The notes: generated by a model from the sequence alone, not told the origin. A DNA stretch of 19,534 nucleotides from JANFXS01 sp022791155 (GCA_949743895.1 CATJUX010000021.1:1-19534); one strand, 5' to 3'. Numbered from the stretch's first letter, positions 1-7,147 are shown. Numbers and translations: made by a program.

Positions 1-326
1 AAAAAATAAGGAATGTTGTGAAGTTTTGAATTTTATAAATTAAGTTTTTGTTTCATAAAAATTGCTGGCTGCAAACTTTTATTTTGTGAATTTTGTTCAA
101 ATTTCATAAATATTTTTAAACAGACCGTGTTTTTTGAGCCTCAAATTGTTGATTAGTTATATTAAAATTTTGTGGCGAGTTAAAAACAAATATTACTAAT
201 ATTATATAATACATGAACATCACGATAAATGTGGATAACAAATTCTAATCACATTTATTGACAATCTTGTTTTTTTGTGTTACAAGTTATTAGTAAGGAA
301 TGTTTAATATAAAGGGGGATTTCATA
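1..326. other. AT-rich upstream region without a gene
   Basis: No open reading frame of useful length and no RNA gene is visible. The stretch is very AT-rich. It contains one sequence identical to the reverse of the DnaA-box consensus TTATCCACA (230-238) and, at its right end, the promoter of the YHYH-domain gene. Confidence 0.6.
258..286 (+). promoter_or_regulatory. sigma-A type promoter for the YHYH-domain gene
   Basis: A perfect -35 hexamer TTGACA (258-263) is followed after 17 bases by TACAAG (281-286), which is preceded by a TGT extended -10 element (278-280). It lies about 40 bases upstream of the chosen start at 327. The -10 hexamer matches the consensus at only four of six positions, so the extended TGN motif matters for the call. 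Confidence 0.55.
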
Positions 327-938
327 ATGAAAAAGATACTGAATACTATGTGTATTGTTTTTGTTGCTGTTATCATTTTTTCGTCAACAGTTTTGGCGCA
401 TAGCGGGCGCACTGATTCACAAGGCGGCCACAGAGACAACAAAAATGTGAGCGGGCTTGGCTACTATCACTATCATCATGGATATTCAGCACATCTGCAT
501 GTGAATGGAATTTGCCCATATGAAACAAAAAGCTATGATTTGTATGATGACAAACAGACAAGAAAAACAGAGATAAGCGACATAAAGGCATATATAAATG
601 GCAGCTTTATTCCGTCGTTTAACTATGAAGGAAGCACATATATAATTGCGGAGGATCTTTGTGACTATGGCTTTGATGTTGAATGGGATGAGAGCAAACG
701 CTCTTTGAACATAAGAAAAAATGCTCAGAAGCCAGAGCCTGTTTTGGAAAGTGAAAATTCCGCCGAAACTTATGAAATCATCGACAGTGATATATCAACA
801 TATGTTTTTGATGAAAATTCTCAGGAATATTTTTCTGTGGACTCATATAACATAAGTGGGCAAACAATAATACAAATTTCTTCGATGGGAAGCGTGGTTT
901 GGGACAGCCGTGAAAGGATTATAAAACTTGATGTGTAA
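327..938 (+). CDS. Secreted YHYH-domain protein with stalk-type (copper amine oxidase N-like) domain
   Basis: The start at 327 is preferred over an in-frame ATG at 300 because AAAGGGGGA (311-319) sits about 8 bases before 327, whereas the AAGGA before 300 directly abuts that ATG. The 203-residue product begins with a signal peptide (MKK, hydrophobic core, VLA then H at residue 25). The first mature segment is rich in histidine and carries the YHYHHG...AHLH...GICPY pattern of YHYH-domain proteins, whose role is unknown; metal binding is a reasonable guess from the histidines. From about residue 85 come two copper-amine-oxidase-N-like (stalk) units: one with AYINGSFIPS, YIIAEDL and YGFDVEWDES, and a weaker second copy near the C-terminus (QTIIQISSMG, VVWDSRERI). 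Such units are common in extracellular Clostridia proteins. It is probably a single-gene unit; no clear terminator follows it. Confidence 0.8.
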   Translation: MKKILNTMCIVFVAVIIFSSTVLAHSGRTDSQGGHRDNKNVSGLGYYHYHHGYSAHLHVNGICPYETKSYDLYDDKQTRKTEISDIKAYINGSFIPSFNYEGSTYIIAEDLCDYGFDVEWDESKRSLNIRKNAQKPEPVLESENSAETYEIIDSDISTYVFDENSQEYFSVDSYNISGQTIIQISSMGSVVWDSRERIIKLDV

Positions 939-1104
939 GTTGTGGATTATATGCGTTTTTTTGGGATTTGACACGGATTTTATGTTGGAAAAATGTTGGG
1001 CAAAATACAAGATCACTAAATAATTTTTCATTAAATGAAATATAAAAACGTTGTAAAAACCATGTATATTGTGATAAGCTAATCATACAGCTTCTATATG
1101 CAGT
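939..1104. other. Short AT-rich spacer
   Basis: No hairpin terminator, RNA gene or convincing promoter was found. TTGACA occurs at 968-973 but no acceptable -10 lies 16-18 bases downstream. Confidence 0.4.
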
Positions 1105-1332
1105 ATGAAAACACAATTTAACATTACGAACATTACGAAAGAAGGAAAAAATATAGGCGAAGAAAATAATTGCGATTTTTATGATGAAAAATTTGACAGT
1201 ATGGCTGAAATTTTTGAAAAACTTACGCCTGATAAACGTGATGAAGTTTTGGAATTTATGAGGTTTTTGCGCGACGGTGACAAAGGTGACAAAAATGAAA
1301 CACAATATAATCAAGACGGTCAATATAATTAA
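1105..1332 (+). CDS. Small acidic protein of unknown function (uncertain)
   Basis: This 75-residue frame is not recognised with confidence. Its middle third (MAEIFEKL, DKRDEVLEFMRFL) predicts one amphipathic helix and resembles the C-terminal tail of some XRE-family repressors in Firmicutes, but no helix-turn-helix lies in frame upstream; a stop occurs at 1075-1077. Both ends contain in-frame 9-base tandem duplications: AACATTACG twice at 1120-1137 and GGTGACAAA twice at 1276-1293. No ribosome binding site is visible before the ATG at 1105 or before the internal ATG at 1201. It could be a real small protein, a remnant of a regulator, or chance. Confidence 0.35.
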   Translation: MKTQFNITNITKEGKNIGEENNCDFYDEKFDSMAEIFEKLTPDKRDEVLEFMRFLRDGDKGDKNETQYNQDGQYN

Positions 1333-1516
1333 ACTTTATGCTAATGCTTATGTTTTGCTGATTAAAAATAGAAATATGATTATTATACGAAAAAAATAAA
1401 TTAAAGTATAGCTATTTTGAGCAAAAAATTTTGGGATATAGTTTAATTTGAAGAAAATTATTAGTTTTCTAAGTTTTTTTGCCAAGCGGAATATAATTTT
1501 TGATAATCAATTTATA

Positions 1517-1542
1517 TAAGGGCAATTGTGCCCTTATTTTTT
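1517..1542 (+). terminator. Rho-independent terminator
   Basis: The arms TAAGGGC (1517-1523) and GCCCTTA (1530-1536) form a perfect stem, extended inward by one A-T pair, and are followed directly by six T (1537-1542). It lies 185 bases past the 1105-1332 frame and just before the lysO promoter, so it insulates the lysO unit. Which transcript it ends is unclear; the 1333-1516 stretch has no gene I can support. Confidence 0.8.
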
Positions 1543-1570
1543 AGTTGACATTTTGCAGGTTTCGTTTTTA

Positions 1571-1599
1571 TTGCAAAAATCGAAATATAGTAGTATAAT
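1571..1599 (+). promoter_or_regulatory. sigma-A promoter of the lysO-acpS-nnr unit
   Basis: TTGCAA (1571-1576), a 17-base spacer and a perfect TATAAT (1594-1599) lie about 45 bases upstream of the first start at 1644. The leader is too short to hold a lysine riboswitch, so control at the promoter is more likely if the exporter responds to lysine. Confidence 0.7.
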
Positions 1600-1643
1600 G
1601 CTAAAGATTATTATACATAAAAATTTTTATGGAGAGTGCAAAA

Positions 1644-1919
1644 ATGCTGTATATATTAATATTTTTGGCTGCCGGTTTTTTGGTTGGATATAAACTGAAT
1701 CTTTCTGACAAGCTTGTCAAATTCAATGGAAGGATACAAACAGTGGCCTTGTTTGCATTGATTTTTGTTATGGGAATGGGCGTTGGAGCCGACAGGGAAG
1801 TTTTGAGAAGCATACCCTCGCTGGGAATGAAAGCTTTTGTTTATGCCGCAATTGCTGTGGCGCTAAGTGTTTTGGTGGTGTATATATTTTCTTTTGTGAT
1901 TGACAAAAAAGGGGAATAG
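1644..1919 (+). CDS. lysO: LysO family lysine exporter, N-terminal subunit
   Basis: LysO (YbjE, Lys_export/DUF340 family) exports L-lysine in Escherichia coli as one polypeptide of about 300 residues. This 91-residue frame matches only its N-terminal part: three predicted membrane helices (about 1-14, 28-44, 60-84), with the family pattern ALFALIFVMGMGVG followed by a charged loop. The start at 1644 is chosen because GGAGAG (1631-1636) lies 7 bases before it; the in-frame ATG at 1629 overlaps that site. The stop is 5 bases before the next gene, which supplies the remaining helices, so the two products presumably assemble into one transporter. Separate N- and C-terminal LysO genes are, to my knowledge, common in Clostridia, so this is not a frameshift. 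Transport of lysine here is inferred from the family. Confidence 0.75.
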   Translation: MLYILIFLAAGFLVGYKLNLSDKLVKFNGRIQTVALFALIFVMGMGVGADREVLRSIPSLGMKAFVYAAIAVALSVLVVYIFSFVIDKKGE

Positions 1920-1924
1920 GCTTT

Positions 1925-2512
1925 ATGAGCGTTTATATAGTTATAGCTTTGGTTCTCGGGGGAATTGCAGGGGCTTTTTTGCCAGAAGAATATAAAGAAA
2001 CGATTAATGGATTGTCAACAATAATATTATACATACTTATATTTTATGTTGGAATTGATTTGGGGCTCAACAGGGACATATTTCCCAAAATCAAAAGCAT
2101 GGGAGCCAAAGTGCTTCTTGTGCCGCTTGGAGAACTTTTGGGGAGCTTTGCTGCGGGGGTTTTGCTGAGTTTGTTCATGTCGGAAAGCATGAAGGAAAGT
2201 CTTTCTGTGACAATGGGAATGGGCTGGTACAGCTTTTCAGGAATAATAATCACAGAGGCCGGAAATCCTTCGCTTGGGGCAACGGCATTTTTGTCAAACA
2301 TATTCAGAGAGCTTATAGCATTCATCACAGTTCCATTTATTGCAAAGCATATAAACCATTATTGTGCCATAGCAACGGCCGGAGCCACGTCTATGGACAC
2401 AACTTTGGGGATTATATCCAGAAACACAAATGGCAAGGCGGCTGTTGTGTCCTTTATATCAGGGATAACGCTGACAATGGTTGTTCCTTTGATAGTTCCT
2501 GTTTTTGTTTAG
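1925..2512 (+). CDS. lysO: LysO family lysine exporter, C-terminal subunit
   Basis: This 195-residue, highly hydrophobic protein with about five or six membrane segments carries the conserved C-terminal signatures of LysO: GMGWYSFSG, NIFREL and AGATSMDTTL. The start at 1925 follows AAAAAGGGGA, located at the end of the preceding gene, so translation is probably coupled. Together with the 91-residue partner it reaches 286 residues, close to a full-length LysO. The downstream frame for holo-ACP synthase starts 28 bases after its stop, placing the exporter in the same unit as acpS and nnr. Substrate assignment rests on the family only. Confidence 0.8.
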   Translation: MSVYIVIALVLGGIAGAFLPEEYKETINGLSTIILYILIFYVGIDLGLNRDIFPKIKSMGAKVLLVPLGELLGSFAAGVLLSLFMSESMKESLSVTMGMGWYSFSGIIITEAGNPSLGATAFLSNIFRELIAFITVPFIAKHINHYCAIATAGATSMDTTLGIISRNTNGKAAVVSFISGITLTMVVPLIVPVFV

Positions 2513-2540
2513 AATGACTGTTTGGCTGGGATGTGACAAA

Positions 2541-2930
2541 ATGGTGATTGGAACCGGGTGTGACATTGTTGAAATTGCAAGGATTGAAAAGGCTGTGGCA
2601 GGCAGAACGTTTTTGGAAAAGTGTTTTTCGAATGCTGAAATCAGCTTTTTTGAGAAAAGAAAAATGCGTTCGGAAACTATAGCAGGGAATTTTGCGGCAA
2701 AGGAAGCCGTTTCAAAAGCCATGGGAACTGGTTTTAGAGGATTTTCAATTAAGGAGATTGAAGTTTTGAGAAACGAGCTTGAAGCGCCTTTTGTTGTGCT
2801 CAATGGAATGGCGTTGAATGTGGCTGAAAAAAGAAAAATAAAAAATATTAAAATAAGCATAAGCCATTGCGGGGAATACGCCATGGCTTTTGCTGTTGCG
2901 GAAGGTGACGAGACACATGAAGGTTGCTGA
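2541..2930 (+). CDS. acpS: Holo-[acyl-carrier-protein] synthase
   Basis: AcpS transfers the 4'-phosphopantetheine arm of coenzyme A to a serine of apo-ACP, activating fatty acid synthesis in the cytoplasm. The 129-residue product has the usual length of the AcpS type of phosphopantetheinyl transferase. Conserved elements: GTGCDIVEIARIE at residues 4-16 with the Mg-binding Asp8, and GNFAAKEAVSKAMGTG at about 49-64 with the second metal-ligand Glu near 55, then KISISHCGEYA close to the C-terminus. I chose ATG 2541 because family members start just before this first motif and GGGA (2528-2531) precedes it; the longer frame from 2505 would overlap lysO. Its 3' end overlaps nnr by 14 bases, indicating translational coupling. 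Confidence 0.93.
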   Translation: MVIGTGCDIVEIARIEKAVAGRTFLEKCFSNAEISFFEKRKMRSETIAGNFAAKEAVSKAMGTGFRGFSIKEIEVLRNELEAPFVVLNGMALNVAEKRKIKNIKISISHCGEYAMAFAVAEGDETHEGC

Positions 2931-4458
2931 CGGAGCGCATATGCGTGAAATTGACAGATTTGCCATTGAAAAATTGGGAATTGCAGGAATTGTTTTGATG
3001 GAAAACGCCTCTTTGGCTGTGTGCGAAAAATGCATTGAAGTTTTGGGGCGCGTTGGGGGAGCCAAAGCGGCCATATTTTGTGGAAGCGGAAACAATGGCG
3101 GTGACGGATTTGCTGTTGCGCGGCTTCTGCATTGCCGTGGATTCGATGTGACGGTTTTGTTTTTGGGGAGCGAAAGCAAACTGAAAAATGACGCCAAGGC
3201 AAACTATGAAGCGGCAAAAAACATTGGAATAGAAATGATTGATGACTTTTCACAATGCAAAAAAATAGCTGAAAACAGCGACATAATTGTTGACGCCATG
3301 TTTGGAACAGGCTTCAAAGGAAGCCCAAAACCGCCTTTTGACAAAGTCATATCAATTGTCAATTCAAGCGGCAAAAAGGTTGTCAGCGTGGACATTCCAA
3401 GCGGCGTGAATGCAGACAATGGGCATGTTGAAACAATGGCTGTAAGGGCCGATGAGACAGTCACATTTGTCAACCACAAATGCGGAACCGTTTTATATCC
3501 CGGAGCAGAATATTGCGGCAATGTCACAGTTGCAAACATATCTATACCCGAGAGTGTTTATAAGTTTGTGTCTGTCAAAGGAAACATAATTGATGACAAA
3601 ATGGCCTGTGAGCTCATTCCCAAAAGAGTTGCAAGAAGCAACAAGGGGACATATGGAAAGCTGTTTGTTGCGGCCGGAAGCCAAGGAATGAGCGGAGCGG
3701 AAGTTTTGTGCTGCAAGTCTGCATATAAAACAGGGTGCGGACTTGTTAAAGCGGCGGCCGTTGAAAGCTGTGCTGAAACGTTGCACACGCTTGTGCCGGA
3801 AGTTGTTGTGAAAGTTGTTGCAAATTGTGAGGGAAAGTTTTGCAAAGAAAGTTTTTTGGCTGTTGAAGAGGACATAAAAAATGCGACAGCAATTGTGATT
3901 GGCCCGGGGATTGGCCGTGGAGCGGAAGTCGCTTCTTTTGTTGAAAGAGTTGCAGCAAGCGCCGAATGTCATGTGCTCATTGACGCTGACGGGTTGAACA
4001 GCATTTCAAATTCAAAATATATTTTGAAGGATATGAAAAAACTTCCTGTAATAACGCCGCACCCAGGGGAGTTTGGCCGTCTCACAGGAATGAAAGTTGA
4101 AGACATACTTAAGGACACAGTTGGTTGTGCTGTTGAATTTGCCAAAGAGCATAACACGGTTGTTCTTTTGAAAGATGCAAGAACGGTCATTGCTGCACCT
4201 TCAGGAGAATATTTCATAAACATGAGTGGAAACAGCTCCATGGCCAAAGGCGGAAGCGGCGATGTTTTGTCTGGAGTGATAGGAAGTTTTTTGGCCATGG
4301 GAATGGCGCCTTTTGAAGCGGCGGCGCTTGGAGCATATGTTCATGGGCTGAGCGGCGAAATGGCGTCAGAAAGGTTTGGACAATATGGTGTTTTGGCCAG
4401 TGAGCTTGCAGACTGTGTTGCCCATGCTGTTAAAAGAATTGCCAATGAAAAGTTTTAG
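2917..4458 (+). CDS. nnr: Bifunctional NAD(P)HX epimerase / ADP-dependent NAD(P)HX dehydratase
   Basis: This enzyme repairs hydrated NADH and NADPH: the N-terminal YjeF_N domain interconverts the R and S epimers and the C-terminal ribokinase-like domain dehydrates S-NAD(P)HX using ADP (ATP in eukaryotes). In the 513-residue product the epimerase half shows CGSGNNGGDGFAVARLL near residues 55-71, VDAMFGTG and VDIPSGVNADNG. The dehydratase half begins near residue 240 (KGTYGKLFVAAGS) and has GPGIGRG, LIDADGLN, TPHPGEFGRL and the phosphate-binding SSMAKGGSGDVLSG near 440-453. The start at 2917 follows AAGGTGA (2902-2908) within the end of acpS; the frame from 2890 has no such site. Adjacent acpS and nnr is a common arrangement in Firmicutes. 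All catalytic motifs appear intact. Confidence 0.95.
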   Translation: MKVADGAHMREIDRFAIEKLGIAGIVLMENASLAVCEKCIEVLGRVGGAKAAIFCGSGNNGGDGFAVARLLHCRGFDVTVLFLGSESKLKNDAKANYEAAKNIGIEMIDDFSQCKKIAENSDIIVDAMFGTGFKGSPKPPFDKVISIVNSSGKKVVSVDIPSGVNADNGHVETMAVRADETVTFVNHKCGTVLYPGAEYCGNVTVANISIPESVYKFVSVKGNIIDDKMACELIPKRVARSNKGTYGKLFVAAGSQGMSGAEVLCCKSAYKTGCGLVKAAAVESCAETLHTLVPEVVVKVVANCEGKFCKESFLAVEEDIKNATAIVIGPGIGRGAEVASFVERVAASAECHVLIDADGLNSISNSKYILKDMKKLPVITPHPGEFGRLTGMKVEDILKDTVGCAVEFAKEHNTVVLLKDARTVIAAPSGEYFINMSGNSSMAKGGSGDVLSGVIGSFLAMGMAPFEAAALGAYVHGLSGEMASERFGQYGVLASELADCVAHAVKRIANEKF

Positions 4459-4461
4459 GTA

Positions 4462-4489
4462 ATAGACTGCATGACCCTTTTCGTATAAT
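4462..4489 (+). promoter_or_regulatory. Possible promoter upstream of the GerS-like gene
   Basis: A perfect TATAAT (4484-4489) lies in the 60-base gap between nnr and the lipoprotein gene, but no sigma-A -35 element is at the right distance. Read as a sporulation sigma-E site, ATA (4462-4464), a 17-base spacer and CGTATAAT (4482-4489) match the CATACANT consensus at five of seven fixed positions. Either reading would give the gerS-alr pair its own promoter. Confidence 0.35.
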
Positions 4490-4518
4490 GAAATTATAAA
4501 GCGGAAAGGAGTTTATAT

Positions 4519-5154
4519 ATGAAATTTATGAAACTGATTGGCATTTTTGCATCTGTTGTCACGGCGGCCTCAATGATTGGCTGTGGCATGTCGGCGGACA
4601 GCGGAAGCAATATGGAAAATATACAAAAGCAGCTCACGGAAATGAAGAGCTATAGATGCACTTCCGACATAACAAGAATTTCCAACAAAGGCGAAAACAC
4701 TTTCACAGCTGTGCAGTGCTATAACGCTGATGGAAAGTATAGGCTTGAGATCACGGCGCCTGAAAGCGCGGCCGGAAATTATACCGTTTATGACGGAAAG
4801 AAAGTGTATCAGTATAACAGCAAGCTGAACAGTGGAAGCGCCGTTGAGGTTGAGGCAAACCAGGCGCGCAACGAGCTCTTTTTGGGCCAGTTTGTTAAAA
4901 ACTATATGCAAAGTGAAGAAGTTGCAATTGAGACGGTTCAGGTTGATGAAAGCCGCTGCACAGTTCTTGAGGCTGTCATTCCGGGGAACTATAAATATAC
5001 AGCCACAGAAAAACTGTGGGTTGACAACGAAACGCTTGAACCCGTGCGTTTTGTGATATACGACATTGAGGGGAAAGAAAGATATATTGTGGACTATACC
5101 GAGTTTGAATATAACGCTGAGTTTGATGAAAACACATTTAAAATAGCTGAATAA
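4519..5154 (+). CDS. GerS-like lipoprotein (LolA-fold), putative spore germination protein
   Basis: The 211-residue product has a lipoprotein signal: hydrophobic stretch then MIGC with the lipidated Cys at 22. The mature part looks like a LolA/LppX-type half-barrel: a run of alternating beta strands with features such as LTEMKSYRCTSDI near the start, NYTVYDGKKVYQYN in the middle, and EKLWVDNETLEPVRFVIYD followed by FDENTFKI at the end. In Clostridioides difficile, GerS is a lipoprotein of this kind needed for cortex hydrolysis during spore germination and is encoded directly upstream of an alanine racemase gene. Here the lipoprotein gene ends 15 bases before alr, the same arrangement, which is the main reason for the GerS assignment. 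AAAGGAG (4505-4511) is 7 bases before the ATG. A general LolA-like outer-surface lipoprotein remains possible. Confidence 0.75.
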   Translation: MKFMKLIGIFASVVTAASMIGCGMSADSGSNMENIQKQLTEMKSYRCTSDITRISNKGENTFTAVQCYNADGKYRLEITAPESAAGNYTVYDGKKVYQYNSKLNSGSAVEVEANQARNELFLGQFVKNYMQSEEVAIETVQVDESRCTVLEAVIPGNYKYTATEKLWVDNETLEPVRFVIYDIEGKERYIVDYTEFEYNAEFDENTFKIAE

Positions 5155-5169
5155 AATGGAGATGTTATT

Positions 5170-6342
5170 ATGTATTACAAAAGAACAGTGGCCGAAATTG
5201 ATTTGGATGCTTTGGATTTTAATATAAAAAGCATAATTAAAAAAGTTCCCAAAGGCGTTGGCATAGTGGGAACGGTCAAGGCTGACGGATATGGCCATGG
5301 TGCTGTTGAAACGGCAAAAATTTTGAGAGAGAACGGCGTCAAAATTTTTTCTGTGGCTCTTTTGGATGAAGCTGTGAGCCTGAGGAAAAACGGCATATAT
5401 GAGGACATATTGATACTTGGATTCACGCCGCAAAATGGCGTTAAAGACGTTGTCAGATATGGCATAACCCAGACAATTTCTTCATTTGAGGAGGCCAAAA
5501 TTATATCTGAGGAGGCCAAAAACCAAAACAAAACGGCAAAAATACATATAAAAATTGACACAGGAATGGGAAGGCTTGGTTTTGCTCCAACAAACAAATC
5601 TTTTGATGAAATAATTGACATAAGCCAATTTGAAAATTTGTTGGTTGAAGGGATTTTCACTCACTTTGCTGTGAGCGACATTTTTGACAAAACATTCACA
5701 TTGAAGCAAAAAGAAAGGTTTTTGTTTGCCATAAATTCACTTAAGGAAAGAGGGCTTGACATACCAATAAAGCATTGTGCCAACAGCGCCGCCGTGATTG
5801 ACTTTGAGGATATGTTTTTTGATATGGTGCGCCCGGGAATAGTTCTTTATGGAATGTATCCTTCTGACGAGGTCAATGCGCGAAATCTCCCTTTGAAGCC
5901 GGCAATGAGCTTGAAAACGCAGATTGCGTTTGTGAAAGAGATTGAAGCGGGAGAATCAGTGAGCTATGGAAGAACATATATAGCAGACAAAAAAATGAGG
6001 GTTGCCACGCTTCCTGTTGGATATGCAGATGGATTCAGCCGTCTTTTGTCAAACAGGGGCTGTGCCATTGTGAATGGCGTTAAAGTTCGCGTAATAGGGC
6101 GCATATGCATGGATCAGTGCATGATTGACGTCACTGACGCGGGGTGTGTCAATGTGGGAGACGAAGTTGTTCTTTTGGGGAAATCAGGTGATGAGGAAAT
6201 AACGGCCGAAGAAATTGCTGAAACAATTGGAACAATAAATTATGAAGTTGTCTGCATGATAAACAAGAGGGTTCCGCGGGTTTATATGAGAGGCGGGAGG
6301 GTTGTTAAAGAGGTTAATGTCGTCAACCCTGAAGACTGCTGA
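5170..6342 (+). CDS. alr: Alanine racemase
   Basis: Alanine racemase interconverts L- and D-alanine with pyridoxal phosphate, supplying D-alanine for peptidoglycan; in spore formers it can also remove the germinant L-alanine. At 390 residues it is of normal length. The PLP-binding lysine is K37 in TVKADGYGHG; the second catalytic residue Y266 is in SVSYGRTY; further family patterns are DTGMGRLGF (130-138), HCANSAAV (202-209), RPGIVLYG (221-228) and RICMDQCMID (311-320). GGAG (5158-5161) lies 8 bases before the ATG. Only 15 bases separate it from the GerS-like gene, so the two are almost certainly co-transcribed. Whether it is the vegetative or a spore-linked isozyme cannot be decided without the rest of the genome. 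Confidence 0.95.
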   Translation: MYYKRTVAEIDLDALDFNIKSIIKKVPKGVGIVGTVKADGYGHGAVETAKILRENGVKIFSVALLDEAVSLRKNGIYEDILILGFTPQNGVKDVVRYGITQTISSFEEAKIISEEAKNQNKTAKIHIKIDTGMGRLGFAPTNKSFDEIIDISQFENLLVEGIFTHFAVSDIFDKTFTLKQKERFLFAINSLKERGLDIPIKHCANSAAVIDFEDMFFDMVRPGIVLYGMYPSDEVNARNLPLKPAMSLKTQIAFVKEIEAGESVSYGRTYIADKKMRVATLPVGYADGFSRLLSNRGCAIVNGVKVRVIGRICMDQCMIDVTDAGCVNVGDEVVLLGKSGDEEITAEEIAETIGTINYEVVCMINKRVPRVYMRGGRVVKEVNVVNPEDC

Positions 6343-6365
6343 CAATTTATTGCAGCTATAGTTTG

Positions 6366-6371
6366 TATAAT
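6366..6371 (+). promoter_or_regulatory. Possible -10 element for mazF
   Basis: TATAAT occurs 24 bases after the alr stop. No good -35 hexamer is found at 16-18 bases upstream, so an independent mazF promoter is only a possibility. If used, the mRNA leader would be about 125 bases and would include the 6404-6463 inverted repeat. Confidence 0.3.
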
Positions 6372-6403
6372 ACCTTTGGTTTGTGGCAAAGATACTACTA
6401 ACC

Positions 6404-6463
6404 TTAGGTGTGATAGTTATTGGTACATATAAAATTTAATAGTTTATTATATATCACACTTAA
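6404..6463 (+). repeat. 12-bp inverted repeat in the alr-mazF spacer
   Basis: TTAGGTGTGATA (6404-6415) pairs with TATCACACTTAA (6452-6463), eleven Watson-Crick pairs and one G-U, with a 36-base AT-rich loop. No T-run follows, so it is not a terminator. It may be a leader RNA structure or a paired operator. The loop contains TACAT (6424-6428), the RNA target of EndoA-type MazF toxins when transcribed. Confidence 0.65.
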
Positions 6464-6501
6464 AAATGACTAACATATTGTTTAGCGGAGTGTGAGGAAC
6501 A

Positions 6502-6843
6502 GTGGTTGTTAAAAGAGGAGATATATTTTATGCTGATTTAAGCCCGGTTGTGGGTTCGGAACAAGGCGGAATTCGGCCGGTTTTGATTATACAAAACGAT
6601 GTTGGAAACAAATATAGCCCAACAGTCATATGCGCGGCGATAACAAGCCAAATTAATAAGGCAAAGCTTCCAACGCACATTGAAATTGATGCGGTGAAAT
6701 ATACACTTGTCAAAGATTCGGTTGTTCTTTTGGAACAGATTAGAACAATTGACAAAAAGAGGCTGAGAGAAAAGGTGTCACATCTTGATTCCAAAATAAT
6801 GAAAAGAGTCAATGAGGCGCTGTTTGTGAGTCTTGCCCTTTGA
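6502..6843 (+). CDS. mazF: MazF/EndoA family mRNA interferase toxin
   Basis: MazF toxins are sequence-specific endoribonucleases; Bacillus subtilis EndoA (NdoA) and the C. difficile homologue cleave UACAU. The 113-residue product follows EndoA closely over its whole length: VKRGDIFYADLSPVVGSEQG at the N-terminus, RPVLIIQND, AAITSQINKAKLPTH and LLEQIRTIDKKRL. The catalytic residues R25 and T48 and the S19 loop are present, so the nuclease should be active. The start is GTG, with GGAG (6487-6490) and TGAGGA (6493-6498) upstream, both at unusual spacing, suggesting modest translation. No MazE antitoxin is encoded in the 159-base gap after alr, where it is found in B. subtilis and, as I recall, C. 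difficile; all three + frames of the gap are broken by stops. The antitoxin may be elsewhere or control may be through the leader. Confidence 0.92.
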   Translation: MVVKRGDIFYADLSPVVGSEQGGIRPVLIIQNDVGNKYSPTVICAAITSQINKAKLPTHIEIDAVKYTLVKDSVVLLEQIRTIDKKRLREKVSHLDSKIMKRVNEALFVSLAL

Positions 6844-7147
6844 CAGTAAAGCAATGATTGGCGGTTTGGCACAACAGATTGAAAATGGCACATACGTTTC
6901 AAAGAGAATTTTTTCTGATGTGTGCTTTTTGGCCGAACAACAAATTTTTTGGATTTGAAGAACAGCATCTGACGACAATGTTATATTGTTAATACATTGG
7001 CAAGATGTGATCGTTTGTTGGCAAAAAGTTTGTGAGCCGCTGTGTGTTGTTGTATGTGTGTATAAACATATGAGGTTTATTTATATTTGCGAAACGAAAA
7101 CAGCCAAAGTTTTTTTGAAAAGCTTTGGACTGTTTTTTATATTTACA
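6844..7147. other. Convergent intergenic region mazF / M23 peptidase
   Basis: Apart from the terminator at 7097-7137 nothing convincing is seen. A 34-codon + strand frame (6853-6957) has no ribosome binding site and no recognisable similarity. Confidence 0.5.
7097..7137. terminator. Bidirectional terminator between mazF and the M23 peptidase gene
   Basis: AAAACAG-CCAAAG (7097-7109) pairs with CTTTGG-A-CTGTTTT (7123-7136) with one bulged A. T-runs follow on the + strand (7133-7138), and on the - strand the hairpin is followed by TTTTCGTTTC. It ends the + strand unit from lysO to mazF and lies just beyond the stop of the convergent peptidase gene. Confidence 0.75.

Noticed and set aside
230..238. 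TGTGGATAA, a perfect DnaA box, as a sign of a replication origin
   Set aside because: It is a single copy, with only a one-mismatch relative at 941-949 and no dnaA, dnaN or clustered boxes; single matches are expected by chance in AT-rich DNA.
1333..1516. Possible small RNA ending at the 1517-1542 terminator
   Set aside because: No promoter or known RNA class could be supported; the terminator may simply end readthrough from upstream genes.
1594..1643. Lysine riboswitch before lysO
   Set aside because: Only about 45 bases separate the -10 element from the start codon, far too short for an L-box.
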